Shown here: piece after piece, positions 39,901 to 54,900 of the stretch | How the letters are laid out: every line of letters begins with the position of its first letter | Position numbering within the stretch: position 1 is the first letter of the stretch | Assembly: GCA_030549495.1 (NCBI GenBank) | Contig: JAUIRK010000993.1 | Location: 1,161,501-1,225,500, forward strand | Direction of reading: 5' to 3' | From: Nectonema munidae | Taxonomy: Eukaryota > Nematomorpha > Nectonematoida > Nectonematidae | Length of the DNA stretch: 64,000 nucleotides | Made by a program: the position numbers and the translations under genes | Notes under the pieces: model-generated | The model's input: only the letters and a program-made list of their open reading frames with translations | Database searches by the model: none | Told to the model about the DNA's origin: nothing

Positions 39901-42900
39901 TTCAAGATGAGAAAAAATAGGATTTTTTGTTTAAAAGTTGACGCTGTAAATGATCAAACCCAATCAAAACAAGGACCATTGAAAATGCATTCCTATTTTG
40001 AGAATCATCTGATATAAGTAGAGTCCTTTTAAAATTAATTTCTTTTTGCGGCAAGTTATATATTTAAGATTGAAAGAAAGGGAGGTATTGAGAGAAGGGT
40101 TTGTAAACACAAAAATTATTTATAATTTGAAAAAATTAAAATTACATTACTTTGCCTGCATTTTGAAAATGAAATAAATTTCGCTTACAACGAGTTTCAA
40201 AAGCATATACTCATGTTATATGAGATTAAGGGTATATTGTTATGGTATTATGAGGTTGGCACGCGCAATGCATTTGTAAGCTACATTTGGCTCTTAATTA
40301 TCCAAAGGTTGGCCACACCTATTCTAGGGCACTACAAATATAGCAACGTTTTTTTATTTGTGATACACCCGTCCATTTCAAAATTCAATGCCACAGCTAA
40401 ATTATAACACTAAAAGCACTGTATTTTTAAAGGCTATTATTCCCAATTTATTATCCTACTCAATATTTTTGATTTTATTTTTTTAATCAAAATTAGAAAA
40501 CTCTTTTCACCAAGACTTCGCGTCATGCCAAATGTAAATTAAAATGTCAAATAAGTCTTAGCGCTTTTGTAAAGACTATTTCCTGGCATACAAATTTCCC
40601 ACGACTCGTTGGTTTTTGAGCACTGTGGGGTTTGAAACTTAGAAGTAATGTCAACCTATTGAGTCTTCCAGAATTCTTTGTTACTTTGAGGTTCTAGGAA
40701 AACACAGAGGCGTATACCCGATATAGAATAAGCGCCTTAATCAAAACTCGCGGATGCATCTAAATTCTGGATTTGCCAGATTGCTTCGATCTGCTACAAA
40801 CCAACCTATTGCAAAGCTAAGTTCAGAGCCTTTTCTGAAAATCGAAAGATAAATACTCTTTTCCCAAAGGTAGAATAATTTCGTACTTTCTTTCTCAGGG
40901 TAACGAAAGTAGTTGTGCAAAAATCATTGTCATACGAGAAGATTGGGAATATTGTTTTCAAACCAGAGTGAGTCTAAGAGAAGCTTGAAACATGACATTG
41001 TAATTTTACTCCGCAAAAGTGGTTTATACTAACTAATGTAGAACTGACTTCACAATAGTCTTCTGTTACTTTTCCGTGTGCTTCTGAATTTGTGGAACCT
41101 GATCTAGTAGCACTGTCATCCAAAAGGACATTTTTGGCAGCCATATAAAGACAACATTTATTTAATATCGAATTTATTTTTAAATAAAAAAATTCAGAAT
41201 GATATATCCTTTTGCTTGGCCATTTTTATTTCTTTTTATCTTTGTGAACATGTATTTCATTTTACTCTTTAGTAACTCTGGTTTAGCCCTGTTTGCCTTC
41301 ACAACGTCTCTTATTTACCGGTCTATCTTCATTGAAAAAAATAAAGTGCACTATCAGGCACTCCGAATACTGACTAATCATGGTGTCTTTGAAGCATTTA
41401 TTCTGCATCTCTATTCATTCACTCGTAAATTTGCCTTCGAGCCTTCTCAAACCATACCTTCTGAGAGTAACTTTTTAAATATAATACTTATTTTATTTTT
41501 AATTATTCCAACTATCTTTTGACCTATTCGCTACTAATTAAATATATCGAGTCACACTGTGATATCCACATAATCGTATTAATTGTGATGTGATCATGTT
41601 TACCTATCAATTTATTTCGAATATTTTTTTTTAAATAAATTACCAACAATAGAATTAAATAGAATTAATAATAATAATTGATTAAGATCTTTAAACTTCT
41701 AATTTATAGATCGAACTTTTCTTCATTTCTTTGCATTTTCTTTATTCTTTTTAGCTATACTTTTCAATTGGAATAAGCCCTTTAGACATTTTTGATCTAA
41801 TCGATTGCCCAAATGATAATCAATAAAATTTTAATTATCACACTACTCGAATCTTCATTCATAGTAGTTAAGTGCTAAATGTCACATTGATGAAAACCAC
41901 AATAGTTAGCACTATGGTTAACGAGTCCGGAGTTGGTAGAATCAGAAATTTTATTGATATTGAAATTGGAGTTGGTATATAATTAAAATTTTCGAATCAG
42001 AGTGGTATTTTTTGAGAATTTAATAACATTTTTTTAATATTTTGAAAAATGGAAAAAAGGCTAATTTTTTTAAACATATGGAATGAGCCCTGTTTGGTTG
42101 AAGACGCGAGTCGAATTAAAATTTTTAATTATTCGGAGTCGTATAGTTGTACCTTGCATTTGCTCTCGGACTCCGCAATCCTTGTTGGCGCGTATTTTTC
42201 CTAATGTTTTTGCCATTTTCTTGCAAAAATTACACCGATTTCTCATCTATTTTATAATCACTATAAAATCTAATCTTTACAGGAAACGATAATCCCGATT
42301 GTGCTTACTTAGTCTTGCATTCGATAACCGATTTTTTGGTATATCTGACGGACTACAAATTAAGTTCGCAATCATACTCGCAATGCTCTTCCGAAGTTAC
42401 GCTTTTATTCAGTGGATTATCTTTCAAATCCTGTCTTAAACACATTCACGAGCTGAGCTTTTTCTTTGTCAGAGAGCTATGCCAACAAATACAAAAGATG
42501 CGAGTTTTCAAATCTGAAACACGTAACATTCTCTACCTTTTCTATGATACCTGTATATTTCAGGAGTGGACCTGGTTGGAATTGGAAATGGGAGGGAACA
42601 CTTTTTTTGTTTTTAACCCAAAAATTTGCATTCTATGTATTCGTTTTATTTTGTATGAGTTATATAAATATGATTCCTAAAGTGTCTTCATTGATGAAAC
42701 TATTATGTCGTTGAACTCTCTTCTAGGCTCAAAAATTAGTAGGAACGAATAATTTGTTTTATTTTGGATTGTCATTTGAAGCTCTTCTGGGTTGAGAATA
42801 GTGATGGGACGATACTAAAGTTTTGTAAAAGTTAAGGCTGGGGTGTTTTCACCCGGAAACCTCAATTGCACCACTTGTATCGAACTATGAGGAAAGTAGG

Positions 42901-45900
42901 CTTGCTGCGGGATCGAACCCAAGACCTTGATTTATCGAAATCCAGTATCTAACCAACCTTACTCATTCATGTTTGAACGAATCCGATTCTTAAAAAATAC
43001 ACGATGTCGATACCTAGTATTTTTCACAAATCGTCTAAGTCAAATCTAAATCAAGAGGTTTAGCAATTATCTTTGATTAAGTTGAGAAAACATCAAAAAT
43101 CGTTTATATTCTTATATTTAACACTAATGATAATAATTACCTCATAAACCTTTACACAAGTGGCAAAAACATTTTAAAAACGATAATAATAAATGCGAAA
43201 ATGTCATAAAATTCTACTTTGACAAATATGAACACACCAAACGTTAACAGTATTACTTGTTTTACCTTCTTACTATCCACGACGCAGTCAGAAGAAAAAT
43301 TATAAAAGAAATTACATCTCTATTTTAACGTTTTAACAGCTAATGGCCGATAAATAGAATGTAGACAAAACCGTATTTTTGATAGAATTCAAAAGGATTT
43401 GATCAAAATGGTCTGCTTTAAGTTTTGGTCATCGGTTAATTGCTCCATGAAAACACAAATAAACCACCCAACCAACCTCTTTATCACATTCTCAAAACTG
43501 CTATTTTGTGTTTGGCAATTGATGCCAAACTAAAGACATCATTTACATGTTTTAGCAATAAAGCGAAGATCTACAAGATGCTAAGAACAAAACAGCCCTC
43601 AAGTCCTTGGATTATCAATTCCAATTAAAACACTCTTTCCCAACCCACATAAGTCAGAAATAAAACTCGTGATAATAAACCCGACTACCTTCAACGAATA
43701 TAATATAATATACAAAGAAAAACATTACATCCATACAATTTAGAGATTTGAAGTTTTTAACTTGTTTCTAACCTTGTTCTAGTTACAACCGCTATCTTAG
43801 ATAAATCTGTATAGAAGAAATAATATTTTCATCTTATATATAGATTCAAAAACAAAAAAGGGTTTTTAACAATAGAGACCTTGTTATACATAAAGCCTTA
43901 AGCTTGTTTATTTAGTAAAAAAATAATTGAAGAATCAGGACAAGGTATTGAGAGGCAAGCAGTAAAATTTTCTGATGCAATTCCGATTCCGCCACATAAA
44001 AAATTCCTATTCTCAAGATTCCTATTCAATTAATATTTGCATAATAAGGAATCATTGAAGGAAGTATGGAGTATTTGATGAAAAATCTTATTTCACTATA
44101 AAACTTCAATTTGAACAACTACCCCCCCCTCTCTAAAGCTACCTTTCTGAGATATTTGCCTAGAATAACCGCTACCATTATATAATAATTGTTTTGAGTT
44201 AATAGTTATTTTTAACTGTAGCTAATTTGATATCATTACTATTTTATTTAGTATTTAGTCTATGGTTAGTGGAAAATATTAGATTTATAAAATGATTTTT
44301 ATTTTGTTCCTATGTATCGCTTCTATATATATATATATAATACTAAGATTTAACAAAATATACTAAGTGGGCCGCTTTGTATGGATATTGGATAGCTGTC
44401 CTGTGACAACTATCATACAGGGACGCGCATTTATCTTAGGATAATTTTCCGATCATGTCAAATATATTTATATATGTATATCCTTATATTTTACTTTGTA
44501 GATGTTAGTGAAGATGAAAAAATTATGCTTGCTAATAAATATCCCTTTTTTTCATTCCTCTTTCACACCTTCTTCAAAATGCTTTCCCTCATTTTTGAGC
44601 ATCAAGTTGAAGTAAAATCTTCTCTTCCTCCAGGATCAAAATCATTATTCTTTGAAACTTTTTCTCTTCCTAATGTTTCTGGTATACCTTCTAACTTAAT
44701 TATGCATAAATATATGTAAAAAAATATATATCATATCTAGTTTTATTTTTCCAAATATTTCGAAAAAATTAATCAATTTTCTGTCTCCAATATGCCATAA
44801 CTGAAGAGAAATGATAAAATTTATGGTTTAACATATTCATCAGTTTCTCCAATGTACTTGTTTCAATGAGTAGAATTAAAGGTCATTTTTTATGTATTTT
44901 TAGTTACTTTTCGATTTTACCCACAACGGATTATTGCATGGACACACATTTTGGGCACCTTGATATTACCCGACATTTTGCATTCATTCTGGCAACTAAG
45001 CTGTAAATATACTTATTTTTTAGTTTCAAGCACTCCTCATAATGGAAATTCCGAAAATAATCAAAATTGGGATAGTGTACTCCTGGCTAATGAAACAAAT
45101 CCAGATAATGCTACTTCTAGCGATTTTATTCCCCAAATGCTACAAGTTTTATTTATTTTTTAATTTACCGTGTACTTTGCATACATTATTATCTATTCTT
45201 TTTGTTTGTGTCTTTATTTTAATTCCTTTTACCCTTTGAGTATGATCTTGTTATAAAAAATAATCTAAGCTACAAAATGATACACACTCTGAATCATTAA
45301 CACCTTTACATTTGTGGTCAGACTTATCTGAAGTTCAGAGTTTGTTAGAAAAGTGGCGCAAACAAAAAAATTTAAAGCAAGGCAATGAAAGGCTTAAAAT
45401 AAACCTTACGCAAATTTTGGTTTTAAGTATACGCGTATACACAGAGGCATCACAGTACCATGCTCTTAGTGCACTGGAGGATAAGTGCTTATTTTGTGAA
45501 ATATATTGCTTTTTCAATTCTTTGGAAGAATTTTTTGGCTGAATTTATTGGTTATATCTTTATGAGTTATTTATCTTCATACCTAGATTAGGCTTTACGT
45601 GACAGTAAACTAGGAAAGCCAACTTTTTTGTGCCTAAAAAACCACTGACTTGTATAAGACCATAACATAAATACTAACAACGATAAAAAAAGAACAATTA
45701 ATAAAATAGATGTACAATTTTATTTTACTTTAAAAAATTGACATTAAATATTTTAAATAACTCAAATGTAAAACTCTTCCTTTTTCATTCTTTATTTCGT
45801 GCTTCTATAGATCCTGTGTCGAGTAAAATAAAAAAATGTATTTTTTTCAAAAACCTAGAAAATTGAATTCAATCGTTCTAGAATCTGTGAAGTATGTCAA

Positions 45901-48900
45901 AATACATTAGAAATCAAGAAAGCTGGGTTTGACTTTGAGTCAAGAGAGGATGAAACTTATTGTATTAGAAACATTGGAGCGTTCGAAGGTAAAATTGTTG
46001 ACTCAAACTCCAAACATTTGGGAAAATTGAACTCCACTAGAGAATTTCGCTTAACAATTAATGTTAGTAGCCAAAAAATGGTAAAAAGATTAAGATCTAA
46101 AATTATCACTTCATTTTTTTGTTTTGCGAATCTGAATCCTTTCTCACTTTGATTCCTAATTTTCTGAAGATTCACACTAGTGAGTCGCTGACTCTGCAAT
46201 TAATATTCTATAATAGATCTTCGCTTTGTAACTACTGCTTTGAAATAAATATTATAAGAATGAAATATTTGCGATTTGTCGGTATTAGTTTATAATTTAT
46301 AAAACAATAGAAGTAACTGACTGCAACCAACAATAACGTTTTATTACATGCTCCGATAAAGTAATCAAAAGCGTTATACTGTTTCAAAGCCAAATATTTA
46401 CTTTTTTTTTATATATATTGTTAATGACTCTTTCAACTTTTAGACTTCTCAATCTTCTAGTATGGATAATATATCGATGTCGAACGTTAGTAATAAAGAT
46501 AACGTGTTAATAAGCAATAAAGATTCTCTTTCTCCAAATAAACAAATTTGTTCTTATAAATGGTTTCAACTCACAATTGCAGATAACCTAAAGAACCTGA
46601 AAGATGTTATTTCTACCTTGAAGAAAAGAAATAAGATGTAATTAAACATTTTTTTATATTTTTTCTTATTAAACATTATTTTAGAAGTAGTTTTAATTTT
46701 ATTATAAGATTAAATTTATGTGAGATGCTTGATTATTATTATTTAAAAGAAATAAAAATTATTTGAGGTCTTTATCATTTACATAATGAAATTTTTAGGT
46801 ATACAATCAATTTTTATGCTTCTGGTAAAAAGAAGTTGAAATATTTTTCACATAGATATTTCAGCTTTTAATGCTCTATTCTATTTAATATCATTTAATT
46901 AATACGCTGACCTTATTTTATTGTGGCAAAAATAGGAAATTAAGATAATTTAACAATAAAGTTCCAAAATTACTTTATTGCAGGTTTTTAATCTATGCTT
47001 TTTTTTAAAAAAGAAAGAAGAAAATTGATTGATTTCAATACAATAAAATAAGTTAAATACACATTTTTTCTTTATAAGCAATCGGGTTGCTAAGGGTTAG
47101 GGTCAAAAGTTAAGCAATTGCTTAGCAACCCTCAGGCCTCATATCATATGGATCTCTTGCTAAATTTTGGAATTGAAAACATTGCCTTCATTTCCCTCAT
47201 TTCCAAGAAATAGGACTTCTTTTGAGTTAATTTAATTATTTTTAATATAATTTTATATAAATATAAGATTTAAGTAATAAAAAAATAGTGCTAAAAAATC
47301 ACCAAAGCAACTTGAGACATGAAAAAGCCCTCCCAATAAAAATGGGATTTTATAGAATATTTATATGATGAAATAAGTTTATGCAATAAATCTTGATCTT
47401 TTGAAGCTTTAGAATAAAACTGGTCACATTCTTCATTTATTTTTTATTTATATATTATTGAAACAATGACATATTTATTCTCTTTTTATGATAAAAAAAT
47501 GTGACATTTGTCAAAAAGAGCACGTCTTAAATTCTGGTCAGCCTATTAATTATTATTCATAATATGAATTTTCAATTGATAAAAATCTTACGAATTAAAA
47601 TTTTTTTTCTTTTCACCAATCGACTAGTTTAATCCATTGAATGGATTCTTTGTAAAGAAATTTTAAAAACCATAAAGGTCCGAATACGTCAATTGACGTC
47701 TATATATCAAATATCAAAATTATCTTGAATTTCTTCAAATAAAAATTAAAAAAATAATGAAAAAATTTATTTAAGTTAAAAAACAAATATTAAATGCAAG
47801 TTTTGCATTTTTTACCCCACATGTCACAAATTGGCTTTTTACAGCCACAGCATAAATCTGTAGTTCTATTCTTGCAATTTTTGTTAGAACAAGTTCTACG
47901 CTTTTGCGGTAAGCATCTTTCAATAGTTTGTGAAAATTCCTTCTCATGAATTTTATATCGAGTCAATTGTTCACTAAGTTGTTGCAAAATTTGTAACCTT
48001 GATAAATTAGAATTATTAACTTTATTGTAAAATATCCCAGTATTTATTGAGGCCATGTCCAAGATATTGTAAAAAAAACTTGTACGGACCATCTTCTACT
48101 TGCTGCTTTTGTTGAATACAATCTTATCATTTGGTCAAACACATCGACACCTGACTTTGTCTGATTATAAAAAAGAACAGTTTCCGGTTTTTTTCTTCTG
48201 GTTGTTCTCAGTTGGTACTTGAACATCCTGGTGCATGCTGCTGAGAATGATGACAGATTTGGACTTCTTGCATTGGTCCTTCGTAAGAGTGAGGAATCGA
48301 TGTTCTTCTAATTACAAGGCTAAAGTATGATAAAGTGCGTACTTTTCTTTCAAAATCAAAGGTATTTTTTTCCTTGTGTTGCGAATGGTACCAACCAAGA
48401 TACACTTTTTTTGATGGAGTTGTACAGCCTAGTTGAGTGATGTGAAGTAGTTATCGCAAGTAATGTTATACCCTCTGTTATAATAAGGCTTGATCAACTT
48501 GATAACAACTTCAGTTAGAGAGCTTGAACTATTTTGAGTGGTGTTGTCTTTGCCAAGGTAAGGAAAACCATTCACCAAATATTTTGTGTCTAGATCAACA
48601 GCAAGACAAAACTTTATGCCGTATTTATCAGGCTTGTTAGACATGAATTGAATAAACTTGCATCTAGAGTTGCACGGCATAAGTTGTTCGTCCACAGTGA
48701 TAAATACGCCTGGAACAAAGCATTTTTGGCTGTTTTGTATAAATTCATTCCACATAGAAGAAATCAAGCAAAATTTATCTTGGACAAATCGAATTTTCCT
48801 TTCACTTTTGTAGTCAAAACGAAGAAATTTCATTATTTTTAAAAACCGTGTACGTGCCATAGTACTGGGAAATCACAACCCCATGCTTCCCTCCACATAC

Positions 48901-51900
48901 TTTATAGGTAAGTTTTTTGCACCAATAACTCCTCTAGTGAATATCAAGCCTATGAACTTTTCTAATTCTTCTAAAGAAACATTCCAATCCGAATTTTTTG
49001 TTACCCTTTTAGCTTCTGCAATTGTACACTGCTGAATGAATCTAAGCATTTTTTCAGAAAAAAGAAGAAAGGAAGAAAGAGGACTGTTTTTTTGTATCAG
49101 TGATAGCATAAATTGTTTGACCTGGCGAAAATCTTGTTATGTTTTGTTGTTGAACGCGTCTTCTCTTCAATTTATTTTTGAGATTTTTGTCCAAATTGTT
49201 TTGTCTTTACTGATAAAAATGTCGAAATTTTTCTGATTCTCGCTAGCAAAAACTCTGCTCAAAAAGGAAGATTCCATTCTCATCTTTATCCGAAAAATCA
49301 CTGCCAGATTTATCTCCTCCACTTGAAAAAAGCATATTCATGATGATCGAAAAGAATTGCAATACAAAGAAATGAATGAGAAGCAAAGAATGAAGGAAAA
49401 AAAACTAATAATATACTTATTTATATATGTATGAATCAATATAAAAGTTAGACGTCAATTGACGCAGATGGTCCTTTATGTCAAAAATGACACATCATCT
49501 TGAATTTGAATTCTTCAAAGATAAAATAACACATATGTCAAATGAAACATTAATTAAAACATTGTCACGTAGTATGATGGTATAGTCACACATCCTATAG
49601 TGATAAATCCAATATCAAAGCATAGTTTACGTCAATTGACGTCTTTGGTCCTTCTAGTGTTAAGGATCCTTACAGAATCGGAGGGGAAAACATCTGACTC
49701 CGAGTTCTTACAAAAATCCCACAAAAACTTGGCTCGAATTCTTTTTCCATAATCTGTATTTGAATATTACAAATGAGCACTTAACGTGTCATTATAATTA
49801 GACTTTTTTGTTGTTTATTTTTCTAATGAGAGAATCGAGATTGTTTTTAAATAAATGAATATTGAAGCTATCGTATATTGTATCGTGATAAATGGGCCAT
49901 TTAAATATGGCACAACTTGTGTGCAAAGGAATAGAAGTGGGAGGAACACTCGACTAATGTAATAATGGCGGTTACAGTTTATCTTATTATTCTGCACACT
50001 TATTTTACCTTGCTAGTTTTAATGTGCCTTAAAATTTAACATCCTCCAGTGCGGCTTATTTCAAGTCTTAACTGGATGAATGCGACTATAGAAAAGCTCA
50101 AGAAATATAGGAAAGAGATATTAACCTTAAACATTCGTTACATACAGCTATTTTTTCGATGTATTCTTAATTTTTGTAAGCTCACCACAAAACGAGACAC
50201 ATTTCATCCATGAGAGAAAAGCTTAATTGCTTTAGTGTTAATAGTAGCAACTGTACATTTTATTTTGATCTTTTCAGACTAAACCTCTTTCGATTTGATT
50301 TTGAGTGTCCCATTAAACAAAAATCGTCTTCTTTAAGTTATGCAATAATTCATTGAAAAAATAATCAGAAGATTGGTTTTCAAGAATCTCGGCCTCTGTG
50401 CATTTATATTCTAAAAATGATCTTTTAATTTTATTTCTCCAATTTGCATTTGGGGTCACGACCGTTGCGTTAGGAACCTCTGATATAAAGGTATAGGTAC
50501 CGCAGGGTGTTTTCATCGAAAAGGCACAATTGCGCCGCTTGTATTGAACTATGAGGAAAGCAGGCTTGATGCGGGATCGAACCCAAGACCTTGAGTTATC
50601 GAGTGAGTGCCCTACTCACGTAGATATAAGATCTACTAGATTTTCTATTCTACTTCATTTACTGCATGATGTTTTGAAGAAAGCTGTTAAGTAAGCGAAC
50701 GAAATTTAGTAATCACAGTCAAAGCTTGAGCCACACAAGTATAGAGTTTTGACTCCACCTTCTGAAATGTAAAAGCAGTGACTACATTTTTCCATTGAAA
50801 AATAAGTAAGAAAAAGAAATATTGTGTACAATTCTTTTTCTGGTGTTCATAAATAAATATTAGGATTGAGATTTTAATTTTTTAAAAACACTATCCATAT
50901 GCTTACTTTTAAAGATTTTTACTTTTCTAAAAATTTACTTTGTCATTAGAGTGTTAGGTATCCTAAACAGTTTTATTGGTTAAAAATGATTTTCCTTTGT
51001 TATTATTTCAAATATCACGCTTACTCTTAATATTTTATTGATGATATATAATTTTGGTTACACAATACTTCACAATTTTTATAAAATGGCGAATTATTTA
51101 ATCAACCATAAACTTGAACGGAAAACGGCTGTTATGCGTATCGAAACATGTATTAAGTACTTTCTTTCTTTTAACTCCAATAATAATATAAGAAAAAGTT
51201 TTTAGATTATGTAATTGTTTTCTCAAACAGTATAGTCAATGTATTCAAGAACGATCTTACCAAATCCTCAACAATTAGATTCATCGCTTTATGTTTTATT
51301 TAGTGAATCGGAAGAAATTATCATTGTGACGAGTGAAAGTGTTCAAAGATTCATAGATGTGAATATAGCCATGTTTGTTGAGGTACTCTCCTATTACCCG
51401 GATCAAGTTTTTCTGTTTAGCACCTGTCTGAATTATCTCTCCAATTATACGGACTCATTAACCTCTAATTACTACTTCTGTCAAAGCGTATTAAATCAAG
51501 TAATTCCTCTTTTTATTTTGTGAATATTCGTTTAATCCTTCTTTGTAGATCATCAACTCCCTTAAAACAAAAGATCTCAGTGAGAAAGAAGGACGATCTC
51601 TTGAGCAAAAGCTAAACATATTCTATCATATAATTCACGTATTTTCCTTTCTTCTTTAATTTCTACAAACCCACTAACTTTATTCACTTCATAGGAGTTT
51701 TATTTCGACAGCAATTTCACCGTAAAATCAGGTCCTAGTATCAACTCTTCTTTTTACGAAATGATACTCATTTTAATCAACAAGTTGGAAAGCCTTAAAT
51801 CATCGCAAAGTTGGATTCCTTCAGCCCTTCTTGTCATAAATCAAGCATTGATTGTTATATTTGCAAAGTTTTGGAGGTTTGCCATCTTAAAAAGTAATTT

Positions 51901-54900
51901 AAAGAGGACATGGAAATGGCATGACAATTATTGTGGTCGCTGGGAACAGTACGCACCGGCTATTCAACCGAAAATTGGTAATTTTCTTATATTAGTTGTA
52001 CTGTGTGCCATTAAATATCGTATTGTTTTGAATTATAAACTGACCATTCTTTTTTTTTAAATGAAATCCCATATTCGTGTCTAGAAATATTTTACCCAAA
52101 AATCTTGTTATAATTCAATATTTTTTAAAATATTTGCACCCTAGGCGAATCGCCCACTTCTAGGTAAAATGCAATTTAGATGGGCAATTTGTTAGGAAAT
52201 ACTTCGGCATAGTATAAACAAATAGTGAAGTATTTTTTCATAAGCTCATATTCTATATAAGAATCGCAGTTTTCAATGAAAGACAAATTATTTCTAAATC
52301 TTATCTGAAAGATCACTTATTGTTCAGACTTGAGGATTTTTATGAACTCATGATAGAAGAGTGGGTTATAAATAATTTTTCTTGTAATATGTTATCTGTA
52401 TAAGAAAATTTTTACCAAGGAAAAATATAAATTAAAGTTTGAAAAAAGAGCAACCATTTTCGCAATTTTTTACTTTGATAAGGGGGATATTTTAAAAATT
52501 TTTAGGATCTCAGTGGACAATTAAATAAAAAGCTTGACAAACCGTGCTCTAAAAAATAGTGATTTAATGATACCTTCATATAAAGTTATCTTCCTTCTAC
52601 TTTCGTCAGAGGCAGTGTTTCTCAACGTATGTTCTGCGGTGAACAATTTGTCTTCCGTAACTAATTTGACAAATTTAAATGATAAATACTGCCAGAATCA
52701 TTCATGAAGTTGAACTATGAAAATTTTGTATAGACTTAGTAAAAGAGTATCTGTCTGACTAAAATTTTTAAAATATTTATGTTATTCTCAACTACATATA
52801 TACGGGGGAAACACTTTCCCTCTACTCTGCAACAAAACCACATTTAGGAATAGAATAAGCATAGAAGTTTATTAGAAGCGACATCAATAATTCTTCAGAT
52901 CGCATCTTTTTTTAACGAGTAATAACCTCATCCGAGCTATTAGGTTGTGAAAGATTGCTAAATTTTCTACTCGTAATGTCAATCAATAAACGAATGATTT
53001 TTCATTAATATAATTTTGTCGGCAAATTATTTTGGAGTTATTTATTATCATTACATAGGAAGATTGTGTATTTACTTATTTTTCATCGTAAATTCATTTT
53101 TTTCCTCGTATTTTTAAACACAACAGATGTTTAATTGTTGGTTGCAAGTTCTCTTTTCATCGAGACTATTTCCTGGTAATTTTTTCCTGTTTTCAAAAAA
53201 TTTAAAAACGCATTGACTAAATGTACGTCGTTGTATCTTATTATAACCTCATATCGTTATAAGTGTTTTTTCCAATAATGCAACTTCTAAAATCTTGTTT
53301 TGCAACTTCTAAATTCTTGTTTTTCGGCTAATATGCCTTAGTTAGACAAAAATAACACTCGTTTTTGCACCCAAATTCATTTAGACCAGTCTCTAACAAA
53401 CTGTTGAACCGCGGCATATTTTAATGCCGCAAAACAGTTTTGGGAAAGAGCGATTAAACATATAATTCGGACGCTATGAAATAATATTGAATGTAGTCTC
53501 AGTCGTCTTTATATTTAATTTTTATTTTTTTTCTTGTTTCTATTTGGTTTAACTTTCTAATATTCTTAGACATCATATTTTTTAAAAATGAAAGATATAG
53601 TAATAAGCCTCAAAATCTTTGTTTTTCTGAGTGAAACCTGCGGTTTTTGTACTGCGACATTGAAACAGAAGTTATGCAAGTTCTTTCTCACTCATGCATG
53701 GAACACTGATTTCTACCCAACGCCCTTGTGTGTTATATCATTTGATTAGCTTTATCACTAATATAATATATTGACATGTACTCTATTTTTTGAATATCTT
53801 TTACAAATAGAAAAGGCCTATCTTTCCAATACTCTTGACAAAGTATTTACTCATCGAAGGAGCAGCCATAAGGTTAATTTTCTTAGAATGTATCAAACTA
53901 ATTTTGATAATCGCTACAAACGAGCTGTTTGCATTGAATTGGAGCATGCCGTTTCTAAACACAAAACTCCTGCTGATGAAACTCAAAAGAGCAATGATTC
54001 AAGCGACAAATCATCCCAAAATGTTGACGATAAGCTTTGTTCTGAACACATTCCTTCCCAATCTCTTTCTAGTAGCAAGAATACATCTGTTGGCGAAACT
54101 AGTCAAGAATTTGACGAATACAACCTTCTTGACAAAATACAATTATTTGAATTCCATGATAAGTTCATGAAAATAATATGCGAAAGAGAATTAAAGAAGA
54201 AAATATTGACGTATTTTTTACTTTTTTTCAATTAAATATTTCAGTTCTTTAGTGTATCTTTTAATAAAACTAAGGGTAGTGGTGAGGTTACAATAGGTAA
54301 GAAATTATTTTATTGCAGATGCTGATGATTTGTTGAAAGGAAACAAAAACAGTATTCTATATCGATTAATAAGTTATGTCAAGATAGATACATTGTTACA
54401 GAAAGGAGATTATTAATTTATTTTGAAGATTAATTTATATCTTTATTTTTTCCTCTATTTTTGATCTTAGATTATTTCGGTCTAGGCTACTTTCTTTTTG
54501 AATAAATTATCAGCATTTAACATGTTCAACCACTTTACCCTTAAAAATAAGGAAAAAAGGCAACATTTTAATAAAAAAAAAGTCTATTTTGGAAATATTA
54601 CAACATTATTTCTCAAAACTATCAACTATTTAAACAGAGTAAGTAAATATTTGACCCTATTAACTGAAAAAATATTACTTTTATGTTTAAAAAAGTTGTC
54701 CTTAAAAATATAGCAAAGAATACCTTATTCACCTTTTTCAAAGTTCAAATAAAAAATCATCATGAATCTTAAAAATAATATTTTCATTTTTTTACTAAAT
54801 TTATGACTTTTTAAGTTTTTATCTTTGGCTAGCATCTATAATTAAATTGCTGCATGAACGAACCTAAGGTATGCAATTTACCTAAATTTTGCACCCATAT

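Noticed and set aside
42466-42714. Overlapping frame with LFLFLTQKFAFYVFVLFC resembling human LRFLVVTQKAAFTCIKNLW
   Set aside because: No donor/acceptor pair links it in phase to neighbouring exons, and exons 29-30 already cover that part of the protein. The likeness may be chance in hydrophobic sequence.
45008-45028. A 21-nt intron-like segment (gtaaat ... ttttag) inside exon 30
   Set aside because: It is divisible by three and open; the shortest other intron of the gene is 47 nt, so it is read as coding.
54245-54380. Two short open stretches with splice-like borders after the WWE exon (FFSVSFNKTKGSGEV and ADDLLKGNKNS)
   Set aside because: Exon 36 joins exon 57629-57896 directly in phase and in register with human HUWE1. 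The stretches do not fit the phase on either side.
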